A DNA stretch of 64,000 nt. It comes from Eoetvoesia sp035555955 (GTDB lineage: Bacteria > Pseudomonadota > Gammaproteobacteria > Burkholderiales > Burkholderiaceae_B). A model generated the notes under the pieces. It saw only the letters and a list, made by a program, of their open reading frames with translations, was not told the DNA's origin and searched no databases. The translations under genes and the position numbers were made by a program. The stretch covers positions 1-64,000 of the forward strand of contig NZ_DATMGA010000007.1 of the NCBI RefSeq assembly GCF_035555955.1. The letters run 5' to 3'. Positions 8,565-16,385 of the stretch are shown here, piece after piece. Position 1 is the stretch's first letter, and each line of letters starts with the position of its first letter.

Positions 8565-9441
8565 TTTCAATTATCTGGAACCCACCTCGGTCGAAGAAGC
8601 CAGCCGCTTGCTGGCCGAACTCGAGGACGAAGAGGTGCGGCTGATCGCCGGCGGCACGGCGCTGATCCTGACCCTGCGCCAGCGCATGCTGCGCCCGGAG
8701 CATCTGGTGTCCCTGGCCAGGATCGACCGCCTGCGCGGCATCGACTACGACCCGGCCAGGGGGCTGCGTATCGGGGCGCTCGAGCGCCATGCGGATATTG
8801 CGTCGTCGAGCCTGGTCCGGCAGCATTATCCGGTGCTGGCCGCCATGGCCGGCCAAGTGGCGAACCCCCAGGTTCGCAACCAGGGCACTTTGGGCGGCAA
8901 CCTGTGCTATGGCGATCCGTCCACCGATCCCCCGAGCTGCCTGCTGGCCCTGGACGCCAGTGTGGTGCTGGGCAGCACGCGCGGCGAGCGCACGATGCCC
9001 TTGAGCGAATTCCTGGTGGACTTCTTTGAAAACGCCCTCGAGTCCGACGAGCTCTTGCTGGAAGTGCGCGTACCGCCGCTGCCGGCGGGCGCGGCCGGGG
9101 TGTACAGCCGTTTCCTGCGTACCGCCGCCGAACACCGGCCGCTGGTAAGCGTGGCGCTGGTCGCCGCGCGCAGCGGCGCGAGTTGCTCGATGGCACGGCT
9201 GGCCGTGGGGGCATCCACCCCGGTGCCGACCCGCGTTCCGCGTGCCGAGGCCTGTCTGGCCGGCCGCGACGTGACGCCGGCGGTCGCCGCCGAGGTGGCG
9301 GATATCGTGGTCCAGGACATACAAGTCATGTCCGACTCGCGGGGCAGCGAGGAATACCGGCGGGCAATGGTCCGGGCGGTGGTTCGCCGCGCCGTCTGCG
9401 AGCTATTTGAACTTTCCATCGATGAAGGAGTGCCAGCGTGA
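8557..9441 (+). CDS. Molybdenum hydroxylase FAD-binding medium subunit
   Basis: 294 residues starting MRDFNYLEPTSVEEASRLL. FAD-binding signatures are LIAGGTAL (29-36) and NPQVRNQGTLGGNLCYGDPSTD near 105-125, followed by a CO-dehydrogenase-flavoprotein C-terminal domain. It passes electrons from the Fe-S subunit to an acceptor through FAD. It has no cysteine-rich insertion of the kind that carries the extra 4Fe-4S cluster in 4-hydroxybenzoyl-CoA reductase, which argues for an oxidising hydroxylase and not a dearomatising reductase. The ATG at 8557 overlaps the end of the large-subunit gene by 8 bases and has AAGGAG upstream. Confidence 0.92.
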   Translation: MRDFNYLEPTSVEEASRLLAELEDEEVRLIAGGTALILTLRQRMLRPEHLVSLARIDRLRGIDYDPARGLRIGALERHADIASSSLVRQHYPVLAAMAGQVANPQVRNQGTLGGNLCYGDPSTDPPSCLLALDASVVLGSTRGERTMPLSEFLVDFFENALESDELLLEVRVPPLPAGAAGVYSRFLRTAAEHRPLVSVALVAARSGASCSMARLAVGASTPVPTRVPRAEACLAGRDVTPAVAAEVADIVVQDIQVMSDSRGSEEYRRAMVRAVVRRAVCELFELSIDEGVPA

Positions 9442-9917
9442 GTACGCATCGAGTCAACTGTACCGTCAACGGCGAACCCTGCAGCCTGGACGTGCCGGCC
9501 GGCCGCCTGCTGGCCGACTTCCTGCGCGACGATCTCCACCTGACGGGCACCAAGCGTGGTTGCGAAACGGCTATTTGCGGGGCCTGCTCGGTGCTGCTCG
9601 ACGGCGAGGTGGTCAAGTCCTGCCTGATGCTCGCCGTTCAGGTCAACGGCCGCGCCGTTACCACCGTCGAGGGGCTGGCGCAGGGCGATGCCTTGCATCC
9701 GCTTCAGAAAAGCTTCATGGAGTGCGGCGGCCTGCAGTGCGGCTATTGCACCCCCGGCATGATGATGGCCTCGGCCGACCTGCTTGCCCATAATCCCAAC
9801 CCCACTGTGCACGAGATTCAAAGAGGCCTTGCGGGCAATCTGTGCCGTTGCACGGGGTACACGCAAATCGTTGAATCAATCCAGCACGCCGCTGCAGAAA
9901 TGAACCATGGAAATTGA
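9438..9917 (+). CDS. Molybdenum hydroxylase 2Fe-2S small subunit
   Basis: 159 residues, the usual size. The N-terminal plant-ferredoxin cluster uses Cys42, 47, 50 and 62 (GCETAICGACSVLLDGEVVKSC region). The C-terminal helical domain holds the second 2Fe-2S cluster with Cys101, 104, 136 and 138 (QCGYCTPG and NLCRCTGY). It relays electrons from molybdenum to FAD. It starts with GTG at 9438, overlapping the TGA of the medium-subunit gene (GTGA), with AAGGAG 8 bases before it. All eight cysteines are present. Confidence 0.95.
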   Translation: MSTHRVNCTVNGEPCSLDVPAGRLLADFLRDDLHLTGTKRGCETAICGACSVLLDGEVVKSCLMLAVQVNGRAVTTVEGLAQGDALHPLQKSFMECGGLQCGYCTPGMMMASADLLAHNPNPTVHEIQRGLAGNLCRCTGYTQIVESIQHAAAEMNHGN

Positions 9918-10698
9918 AAAGAAGTTGACGGTCGCCGCTCCTCGTGAGCGCGTATGGGAATTGCTGATGGACCCGCATGTGATGACGGGCGCCGTACCCG
10001 GCATGCAGTCCATCGACGTCATCAGCCCGACGGAATACGTGGCGCTGATGAAGGTGAAGATTTCCTTCATCAGCGCCAAGTTCAAGCTGCACACCCATAT
10101 CGTCGAGCAGCGCGAACCCGAATACCTGCGCGCCGAAGGAACCGGCGAGGACGCCTCCGTGGCGAGTTCGCTGAAGCAGTCCAGCGAGATCTTCCTGACT
10201 TCCACGGCCGATGGCGGCACTGAATTGCGCATCAAGGTGAATGTCGACGTCCTCGGACGGCTGGGCACTTTCGGGCTTTCCGTCATGAAGACCAAGGCCG
10301 ACCGCATGTGGGACGAGTTCGGCGCGAACCTGGCGCGGCGCATCGATGGCGGCGAAGCCGCGGACGCGCAGCCGGGCGCCGAGGCTGCACAGCCTTCGTC
10401 ACCCGCAGCCCCGCAGCCTGGCGAGGCCGCGACTGCCCCGGCCGCCGCTGCCGTCGTGGAGCCTGCAGGGCCCGCAACGGTTCAGGCTGGCGCGGCGCCT
10501 CAGGCCGCGCAGCAGGGGGAGGCGAAAGGATGGCTCGCTCGTCTGCTCGGCGGCAGCCGGGTCTCCGCGCCGAGCGTGTCGTCATCCGGCCATATCCGCG
10601 TGGAAATCCGCCAGCTGGATCGCACCGTGGCGGTGGAGTGGCCTGTGGATGCCGCGGATCAATGCCAGGCATGGCTCAAAGAGTTGCTGGGACGCTGA
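9907..10698 (+). CDS. CoxG-like SRPBCC protein with C-terminal extension
   Basis: 263 residues, overlapping the Fe-S subunit gene by 11 bases. Residues 1-145 are an SRPBCC/CoxG fold (MEIEKKLTVAAPRERVWELLMDP, AVPGM, GTFGLSVMKTKADRMWDEF). An Ala/Pro/Gln-rich linker (about 150-205) leads to a short C-terminal domain (HIRVEIRQLDRTVAVEWPVD, then QAWLKELLGR). CoxG homologues are tied to molybdenum hydroxylases, where roles in membrane attachment or quinone delivery have been proposed. The C-terminal piece is not part of the minimal family and could be a targeting or subunit-binding module. It is translationally coupled to the hydroxylase, so it very likely serves that enzyme. Confidence 0.82.
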   Translation: MEIEKKLTVAAPRERVWELLMDPHVMTGAVPGMQSIDVISPTEYVALMKVKISFISAKFKLHTHIVEQREPEYLRAEGTGEDASVASSLKQSSEIFLTSTADGGTELRIKVNVDVLGRLGTFGLSVMKTKADRMWDEFGANLARRIDGGEAADAQPGAEAAQPSSPAAPQPGEAATAPAAAAVVEPAGPATVQAGAAPQAAQQGEAKGWLARLLGGSRVSAPSVSSSGHIRVEIRQLDRTVAVEWPVDAADQCQAWLKELLGR

Positions 10699-10784
10699 AG
10701 CGTATCGACGCTTCGATGACAACGAGGCAATGGCTGTAAGAAGTTAAAACCAAAGCTGCTTTTTTTGGACTGGAGGAGATACTT

Positions 10785-11966
10785 ATGTTTCGTTTTAAGA
10801 AAAATGGTTTGACCCGGCAAGTGGCGTGCGCCCTGTTCGCCGCCGGTGTTCTGGGCGCCAGCGCCGGCGCGCAAGCGGCCGACGTCGTCAAGGTGGGCAT
10901 CATCCTGCCGCTTTCCGGCCCCATCGCGGCGCAAGGCATGAGCACCGTCAAGGGCTTGAATGCCGCCGTCAAGTATGAAGACGTGGTCAATGGCCGCAAG
11001 CTGGAAGTCATTCAACTGGATGACGCGTCGAATCCGTCGCTGACCACGCGCAATGCCCGCAAGCTGATCGACCAGGACAAAGTCGACGTGCTGATCGGTA
11101 CCGGCGGCGTGCCGGGCGCCATGGCGATGGCCACGGTGGCGGCCGAAGGCAAGACGCCTATGGTGTCCTTCACGCCCATCAATCTCAAGCCCGAGGAAGC
11201 CAAGTGGGTCCATACGGTTGCCCAGTCGGGCTATACCATGGTGGGCGCCGTCGTCGACGAAATGAAGCGCAACGGCGTGAAGACCGTGGGCTATATCGGG
11301 TTCTCCGACGCCTGGGGCGACGCCGCCTACGGCGCCCTGAAAAAATACGGGGAAGCAGCCGGCATAAAGATCGTGGCCAACGAACGCTATGCCCGCGCCG
11401 ATAACTCCGTGGCCGCGCAGGTGCTCAAGGTCATGGCCGCCAAGCCCGATGCCGTGTTGGGCGGCGGAGCCGGAACCCCCGGCGCCTTGCCCTACCTCGG
11501 CCTGGCCGAGCGCGGCTACAAGGGCGCCATCTACGGCACGCACGCCTTGCTCAGCCCCGAGTTCGTGAAACTGGTGGGTGCCGCGGGCGAAGGCCTGATC
11601 GTGCCGACCGGCGTGGTGTTGCTGGGCGACCAACTGCCCGACAGCAACCCCAGCAAGAAAATCATCCACGAATACGCAAAGGCTTATGAAGCCGCCAACA
11701 ACGGCGCCAAGCCTTACGATGTGTTTTCTTCGTATGCGTTCGATGCCTGGGAGGTCGTCGCCAAGGCGATAGCGCGCATCCCCGCCGACGTGAAGCCCGG
11801 CACGCAAGCCTTCCGCGATGCCTTGCGCGACGCCATCAACAACACCAAGGGTCTGGTCACGACGCAAGGGAAATACACCTTTACGCCGGCCAGCTCCTTT
11901 GGCGAGGACAAGAGCTCGATCGTCATTGCCAAGCTTGAAAAGGGCAAGTGGAAGTTGGTGCACTAA
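10785..11966 (+). CDS. Liv-type ABC transporter substrate-binding protein
   Basis: 393 residues with a signal peptide (cleavage after GAQA, about residue 31), then VVKVGIILPLSGPIAAQG, the start of the periplasmic leucine-type binding fold (PBP type 1). It captures the ligand for the permease encoded downstream. A strong GGAGGAGA site precedes the ATG. Position directly after the molybdenum hydroxylase/CoxG genes and before the permease genes suggests it binds the hydroxylase substrate or a precursor, not a branched-chain amino acid; aromatic acids are common ligands of this family. The 86-base gap to the CoxG gene shows no clear terminator. Confidence 0.9.
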   Translation: MFRFKKNGLTRQVACALFAAGVLGASAGAQAADVVKVGIILPLSGPIAAQGMSTVKGLNAAVKYEDVVNGRKLEVIQLDDASNPSLTTRNARKLIDQDKVDVLIGTGGVPGAMAMATVAAEGKTPMVSFTPINLKPEEAKWVHTVAQSGYTMVGAVVDEMKRNGVKTVGYIGFSDAWGDAAYGALKKYGEAAGIKIVANERYARADNSVAAQVLKVMAAKPDAVLGGGAGTPGALPYLGLAERGYKGAIYGTHALLSPEFVKLVGAAGEGLIVPTGVVLLGDQLPDSNPSKKIIHEYAKAYEAANNGAKPYDVFSSYAFDAWEVVAKAIARIPADVKPGTQAFRDALRDAINNTKGLVTTQGKYTFTPASSFGEDKSSIVIAKLEKGKWKLVH

Positions 11967-12065
11967 CGGCATCCCGTTTCTGGTCCCGCCCGCCGGCCCG
12001 CAAGGGTTCGCGCGGGCGGGATTGATTTCCTTGCATAGTCAACCCTCTACCAGAGCTCATCCTCG

Positions 12066-13118
12066 ATGGATTCCAATATTGCAATGATTCTGCTGGCCGA
12101 CGGCCTGGCGGGATCCGCCATCTACCTGATCATAGGATTGGGTCTGGCGCTTATCTTCTCGGTCACGCGGGTCATCTTCGTGTCGTTCGGCAGCGTGGCC
12201 GTGTTCGCGGCGCTGAGCCTGGGCGCCATGGAGCAGGGGCAACTGCCGGCCGCCATCGAGCTCGTCGGCTTTTTCGTGGTGGTGGCGCTGCTCATGGAGC
12301 TTGCGGGCCTTTGGCGCAGCAGGGCCTGGCATCGCCTGCCGCGTGTGCTGTTCTATTGGGTGGTGCTGCCGTTCGTGCCCTGCGGCCTGGCCGCCTGGGC
12401 CACAAGCCAGGAGTCGGAAATCATCAAGGTGGCAGCCGCCATCCTGGTTGTGATCCCGCTTGGGCCGCTGATCGAGCGCGTTGCCCTGCGTCCGGTGGCC
12501 AAGGCCTCCGTCCTGGCGCTGCTGATTGTCGCCCTGGTTCTGGACTTTGTGTTGTCCGGCCTGGGCCTGTTGTGGTTTGGGCCCGAAGGACTGCGCACGC
12601 ATGCGTCGATACCGGGAACGACGGCACTTACATCGAATCTGATCGTGAACAACCAGACCTTGCTGACCATTGCCGTGGCGTTCGGCCTGGCGCTGGTGTT
12701 CTATATTATTTTGCAGCGCACCCATACCGGCAAGGTCCTGCACGCCACCGCGTCCAATCCGGTCGGCGCCAGGCTGGTCGGCATCCGCCCCGCCTTTACC
12801 GCCACGGTTGCGCATATCATCGCCGCTCTGCTGGCGGGTATCGTCGGCGTGCTGATTTCCCCGGTCGCGACGATTTATTACGACAGTGGCCTGATGCTCA
12901 CGCTCAAGGCTTTCGTGGCCGTCATCATCGGCGGGATGAGCAGCTACCCCCTGACGGCGCTGGGGGCGCTGCTTGTCGGCGTGTCGGAAAGTTTTGCCTC
13001 GTTCTGGAACAGCGGGCTCAAGGACGCCATCGTGTTCGGCCTGCTGATTCCGATCCTGGTCATACGTTCGGGCCTGGTCCCGCAACGCGATGACAATGAA
13101 GAAGAAGGTGACGTATGA
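12066..13118 (+). CDS. LivH-type ABC permease
   Basis: 350 residues, a polytopic inner-membrane protein with many hydrophobic helices (from DGLAGSAIYLIIGLGLALIFS to DAIVFGLLIPILVIR). The C-terminal GGMSSYPLTALGALLVG corresponds to the conserved GGxGS-type cytoplasmic coupling region of LivH permeases. It is about 50-60 residues longer than typical LivH; the excess lies around residues 60-120. It pairs with the LivM-LivG fusion, whose start overlaps its stop (ATGA). Confidence 0.9.
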   Translation: MDSNIAMILLADGLAGSAIYLIIGLGLALIFSVTRVIFVSFGSVAVFAALSLGAMEQGQLPAAIELVGFFVVVALLMELAGLWRSRAWHRLPRVLFYWVVLPFVPCGLAAWATSQESEIIKVAAAILVVIPLGPLIERVALRPVAKASVLALLIVALVLDFVLSGLGLLWFGPEGLRTHASIPGTTALTSNLIVNNQTLLTIAVAFGLALVFYIILQRTHTGKVLHATASNPVGARLVGIRPAFTATVAHIIAALLAGIVGVLISPVATIYYDSGLMLTLKAFVAVIIGGMSSYPLTALGALLVGVSESFASFWNSGLKDAIVFGLLIPILVIRSGLVPQRDDNEEEGDV

Positions 13119-14893
13119 GTCCGTTCATCAAAAGAGCGGGCATTCCGCTGATTGCATTACTGCTGATTTTCATTGTGCCCCAGGTGCTGGGCAAGTTCGA
13201 AGTCTCGCTGCTGAACGACATAGGCATTGCGGCCCTGGTGGTGCTGGGCCTGGTGCTGGTTTCCGGTATCGGCGGCGCGCTGTCCTTCGGCCAGGCGGCG
13301 TTCGTGGGCATCGCCGCCTACAGCACGGCCTGGTACACCACGACGCAGGGCGGCTCGCCCTGGATGGGCCTGGTGCTTGGCCTGGTGCTTACCTGCGGCA
13401 GCGCTTGGATCGTCGGCGCCATCACCATGCGGCTGGGCGGCGATTATCTGGCCCTCAGCACGATTGCCTGGGGCTTGTCGGTGCCCATTCTTTTCGCCAA
13501 CCTGCCCGCGCTCGGCAGCCACACCGGCATCGACGGCATCCCGGCCATCCGCATCGGCGGCTGGGAGCTGGACCAGAGCGGCAGCATCTTCATACTTATA
13601 TGGTTGATGGTGGGCGGCGGCGGCTGGTTCGCCTGGAACCTGCTGCGTTCGCGCACCGGGCGCAGCATACGCGCCTTGCGCGGCGGCAAGGTGCTGATGG
13701 CCAGCTTTGGCGCCGACGCATTCCGCCTGCGGCTGACTTTGTTCGTGATGGCGTCGGCCTACGCCTCCGTGGCGGGCTGGCTGTTCGCCCACGCCAACCG
13801 CTTTGTCAGCGCCACGCCGTTTTCCCTGCATGCCAGCGTCGACTATGTCTTCATGATGGTGGTGGGCGGCATGACGCAACTGGCCAGCGCCCTGCTGGGC
13901 TCGACGCTGTACATCGGCCTCAACAACATCCTGCAGGATGTGCTGCCCTACATCAGCAGCCGTGGGGCGCAGGTCAATGCGCTGGTCTTTTCGGTGCTGT
14001 TCCTCATCATCCTCGAGCGCCTGCCCGGCGGCATCGGCCGGCCGTTGAACCGTCTGGTGTCGCGCCTGCTGCGCCGGCGCCGTGAAACGCTGCCCGATGC
14101 GCCGCCGCTGTCGATGCGGAAAATGCCCGAGCGCGGCGTACCCGTGCTCAATGTCCAGAACGCGGTCAAGCGCTTTGGCGGCCTGGTTGCTGTCAACGGT
14201 GTCAGTTTCGAATTGCGCGCGGGAGAAATCCTTGGACTCATCGGCCCGAACGGAGCCGGGAAGTCCACGATGTTCAATCTGCTGACCGGCACGCTGCCGC
14301 TTACCGAAGGGGCGGTGCGGTTCATGGGCGAGCCGACCGCCGGCCTGACCCAGCGCCAGATTGCCTTGCGTGGCGTGGCGCGCACCTTCCAGCACGTCAA
14401 GCTGCGCCCGGCGATGACCGTGCTCGACAACGTCGCGCTGGGCGCCCATGCGCGCGGCCGCTGCGGCCTGTGGCGCGGCGGGTTGCGCCTGAACCGCGAA
14501 GAAGAGGCGCGCATCATGGCCGAAGCCATGCGCCAGCTGGAACGCGTAGGCCTGGCCGACCAGGCCTACGAGCTGGCCGGGAGCCTGGCCCTGGGTACCC
14601 AGCGCCTGGTCGAGATCGCCCGGTCTCTGGCGTCGGATCCTTTGCTGATCATGCTGGACGAGCCGGCCGCCGGCCTGCGTCTGCTCGAGAAACAGGCTTT
14701 GGCCAAGCTGCTGGACACTTTGCGCTCCGAGGGCGTGACGGTATTGATCGTGGAACACGATATGGAGTTCGTCATGAATCTGGTCGATCGTCTGGTCGTC
14801 ATGAGTTTCGGGGGCAAGATTGCCGAGGGCAAGCCCGCCGAGGTGCGCGCCGATCCCCAGGTGCAGGCCGCCTATCTTGGGAGCGACGAATGA
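13115..14893 (+). CDS. Fused LivM-type permease and LivG-type ATPase
   Basis: 592 residues. Residues 1 to about 330 are a LivM permease, including the typical ALSFGQAAFVGIAAYS stretch, helices throughout, and GGMTQLASALLGSTLYI. A basic/proline linker (RRRRETLPDAPP) joins it to an ATPase domain from about 350: Walker A GPNGAGKST (377-385), Q-loop TFQHVK, and Walker B LLIMLDEPAAGL. The C-loop reads LALGTQR instead of LSxGQ. Separate genes encode these parts in Escherichia coli; the fusion fixes a 1:1 permease:ATPase ratio, with LivF as partner ATPase. The start overlaps livH and the stop overlaps livF (ATGA). Confidence 0.93.
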   Translation: MSPFIKRAGIPLIALLLIFIVPQVLGKFEVSLLNDIGIAALVVLGLVLVSGIGGALSFGQAAFVGIAAYSTAWYTTTQGGSPWMGLVLGLVLTCGSAWIVGAITMRLGGDYLALSTIAWGLSVPILFANLPALGSHTGIDGIPAIRIGGWELDQSGSIFILIWLMVGGGGWFAWNLLRSRTGRSIRALRGGKVLMASFGADAFRLRLTLFVMASAYASVAGWLFAHANRFVSATPFSLHASVDYVFMMVVGGMTQLASALLGSTLYIGLNNILQDVLPYISSRGAQVNALVFSVLFLIILERLPGGIGRPLNRLVSRLLRRRRETLPDAPPLSMRKMPERGVPVLNVQNAVKRFGGLVAVNGVSFELRAGEILGLIGPNGAGKSTMFNLLTGTLPLTEGAVRFMGEPTAGLTQRQIALRGVARTFQHVKLRPAMTVLDNVALGAHARGRCGLWRGGLRLNREEEARIMAEAMRQLERVGLADQAYELAGSLALGTQRLVEIARSLASDPLLIMLDEPAAGLRLLEKQALAKLLDTLRSEGVTVLIVEHDMEFVMNLVDRLVVMSFGGKIAEGKPAEVRADPQVQAAYLGSDE

Positions 14894-15609
14894 GCGCCTT
14901 GCTGGAAGTCAATGATCTGCACGTGGCCTATGGCCAGGTCGAAGCGGTGCGCGGCGTGTCGTTTTCGCTTGAAGAGGGCCACATCAGTTCGGTCATCGGA
15001 CCCAACGGCGCCGGCAAGACGACGCTGCTCGGCACGCTGATGGGCCTGCTGCCCGCCGTCAAGGGCCAGGTTCTGTTCGATGGCGTGGACGTCACCCGCA
15101 TGGACACGGAAACGCGTCTGGACATGGGGCTTTGCCTGGTGCCCGAGCAGCGCGAGCTGTTCGGCGACATGTCGGTGCTGGACAACCTTGTCCTGGGCGG
15201 CTATGTTCGCAAGCTTTCTTCGGCCGAGCTCAAGCGCGCGCTGGAGGAAGCCTATGCGCGCTTTCCACGCCTGGCCGAACGGCGCGCCCAGCGCGCCGAT
15301 ACGCTGTCGGGCGGCGAACGCCAGATGCTGGCCCTGGGCCGCGCGATGATGAGCCGGCCCCGCTTGTTGATGCTCGACGAGCCCAGCCTGGGGTTGGCGC
15401 CGCTGATCGTGCAGGAGATCCTGACCGAAATCGGGCATCTGCGCCATAGCGGCCTGTCGGTCCTGCTGGTCGAGCAGAACGCCAGGGCGGCGCTCAAGGT
15501 GTCCTCCGAAGGCCATGTGCTCGAGGGCGGACGGATCACGCTCGGCGGTCCCGCCGAACAGCTGATCAACGACGACCGGGTGCGGCATGCCTATCTTGGC
15601 GGCGCTTGA
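14890..15609 (+). CDS. LivF-type ABC transporter ATPase
   Basis: 239 residues starting MSALLEVNDLHVAYGQVEAVRGV. Walker A is GPNGAGKTT, the signature LSGGERQML, and Walker B LLMLDEPSLGLAPL, all intact. It is the second ATPase of the Liv importer and pairs with the ATPase half of the upstream fusion, whose C-loop is non-standard. The ATG at 14890 overlaps the fusion stop (ATGA), so translation is coupled. Confidence 0.95.
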   Translation: MSALLEVNDLHVAYGQVEAVRGVSFSLEEGHISSVIGPNGAGKTTLLGTLMGLLPAVKGQVLFDGVDVTRMDTETRLDMGLCLVPEQRELFGDMSVLDNLVLGGYVRKLSSAELKRALEEAYARFPRLAERRAQRADTLSGGERQMLALGRAMMSRPRLLMLDEPSLGLAPLIVQEILTEIGHLRHSGLSVLLVEQNARAALKVSSEGHVLEGGRITLGGPAEQLINDDRVRHAYLGGA

Positions 15610-15660
15610 GGGTCTGCCGATCAAGAGTGTTTGTTGCTGTGTTTTTCCAGGGCCCGGTGG

Positions 15661-15687
15661 TTGATGTGGAGGCCGTGAGGGTAAAAT
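15661..15687 (+). promoter_or_regulatory. Weak candidate promoter for the carbonic anhydrase gene
   Basis: TTGATG (15661-15666) and TAAAAT (15682-15687) with a short 15-base spacer. The GGTAAAATC form is plausible as an extended -10. No terminator separates it from livF, so read-through is also possible. Confidence 0.3.
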
Positions 15688-15721
15688 CGGGGGAATTTCA
15701 CAGAGAGGGGCGTACCACATA

Positions 15722-16360
15722 ATGTTTCCACAACGACTGGCCGACGGCTATAAATCGTTTCTCAATGGGCGGCTCGCGCAAGAGCGCGAGCGCTACGAAG
15801 AACTGGCCGAAAAAGGCCAGCATCCGGAAATCATGCTCATCGGTTGTGGGGACTCCCGCGTCGCGCCCGAGACTATTTTCGACGCCGGCCCCGGCGAGAT
15901 GTTCGTGGTGCGCAACATCGCCAATCTGGTTCCTCCTTGCGAATCTGATACGGAAGGTTCTTATCACGGCACCAGCGCGGCCATCGAGTTCGGCGTGAAC
16001 GCGCTCGAAGTCAAGCATATCGTGGTCATGGGCCATGCAAGCTGCGGAGGCGTCAAGGCGTTCGCCGACAAGGCGCCGCCGCTGACCAAGCCCGATTTCA
16101 TCGGCAAATGGATGTCGCAGATCGCCCCGGTGGCCGAGCGCCTGGGGCCGGTGGGCGACGACCGCGCGGGCTGGATCCGCCGCCTGGAGTGGGCGGTGGT
16201 CGAACACAGCATGTCCAACCTGCTTACCTTTCCCGCTGTGCGCCAGCGGGTGCAGGACGGGCGGCTGACGCTGCACGGCGCTTATTTCGGCGTGGCGACC
16301 GGCGTGCTGTTCGTGCTCGATCCGGATACCGGGCGGTTCGAACCGTGTACCGAAGGCTGA
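15722..16360 (+). CDS. Beta-class carbonic anhydrase
   Basis: 212 residues. Interconverts CO2 and bicarbonate with a zinc-bound water. Zinc ligands are Cys42, His105 and Cys108, with the Asp44-Arg46 dyad in CGDSR and the HASCGG motif, all intact. Length is normal for the bacterial beta class and no signal peptide is present. It is 112 bases past livF and only 25 bases before a hydroxyacyl-CoA dehydrogenase-like gene, so it may belong to the catabolic island, supplying bicarbonate to a carboxylase or handling CO2 from decarboxylation; that role is inferred. Confidence 0.95.
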   Translation: MFPQRLADGYKSFLNGRLAQERERYEELAEKGQHPEIMLIGCGDSRVAPETIFDAGPGEMFVVRNIANLVPPCESDTEGSYHGTSAAIEFGVNALEVKHIVVMGHASCGGVKAFADKAPPLTKPDFIGKWMSQIAPVAERLGPVGDDRAGWIRRLEWAVVEHSMSNLLTFPAVRQRVQDGRLTLHGAYFGVATGVLFVLDPDTGRFEPCTEG

Positions 16361-16385
16361 AAAAACAAACAGGAGCTGTCGAATC

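Noticed and set aside
9438..9917. Assignment of the hydroxylase as CO dehydrogenase because of the CoxG neighbour
   Set aside because: The large-subunit active loop is GAFRGFG, not the cysteine-containing form I loop, and the gene order is L-M-S rather than M-S-L.
13157..14758. 533-residue frame antisense to the LivM-LivG fusion
   Set aside because: Gln/His/Arg-rich, no motif, opposite a gene with intact ABC motifs.
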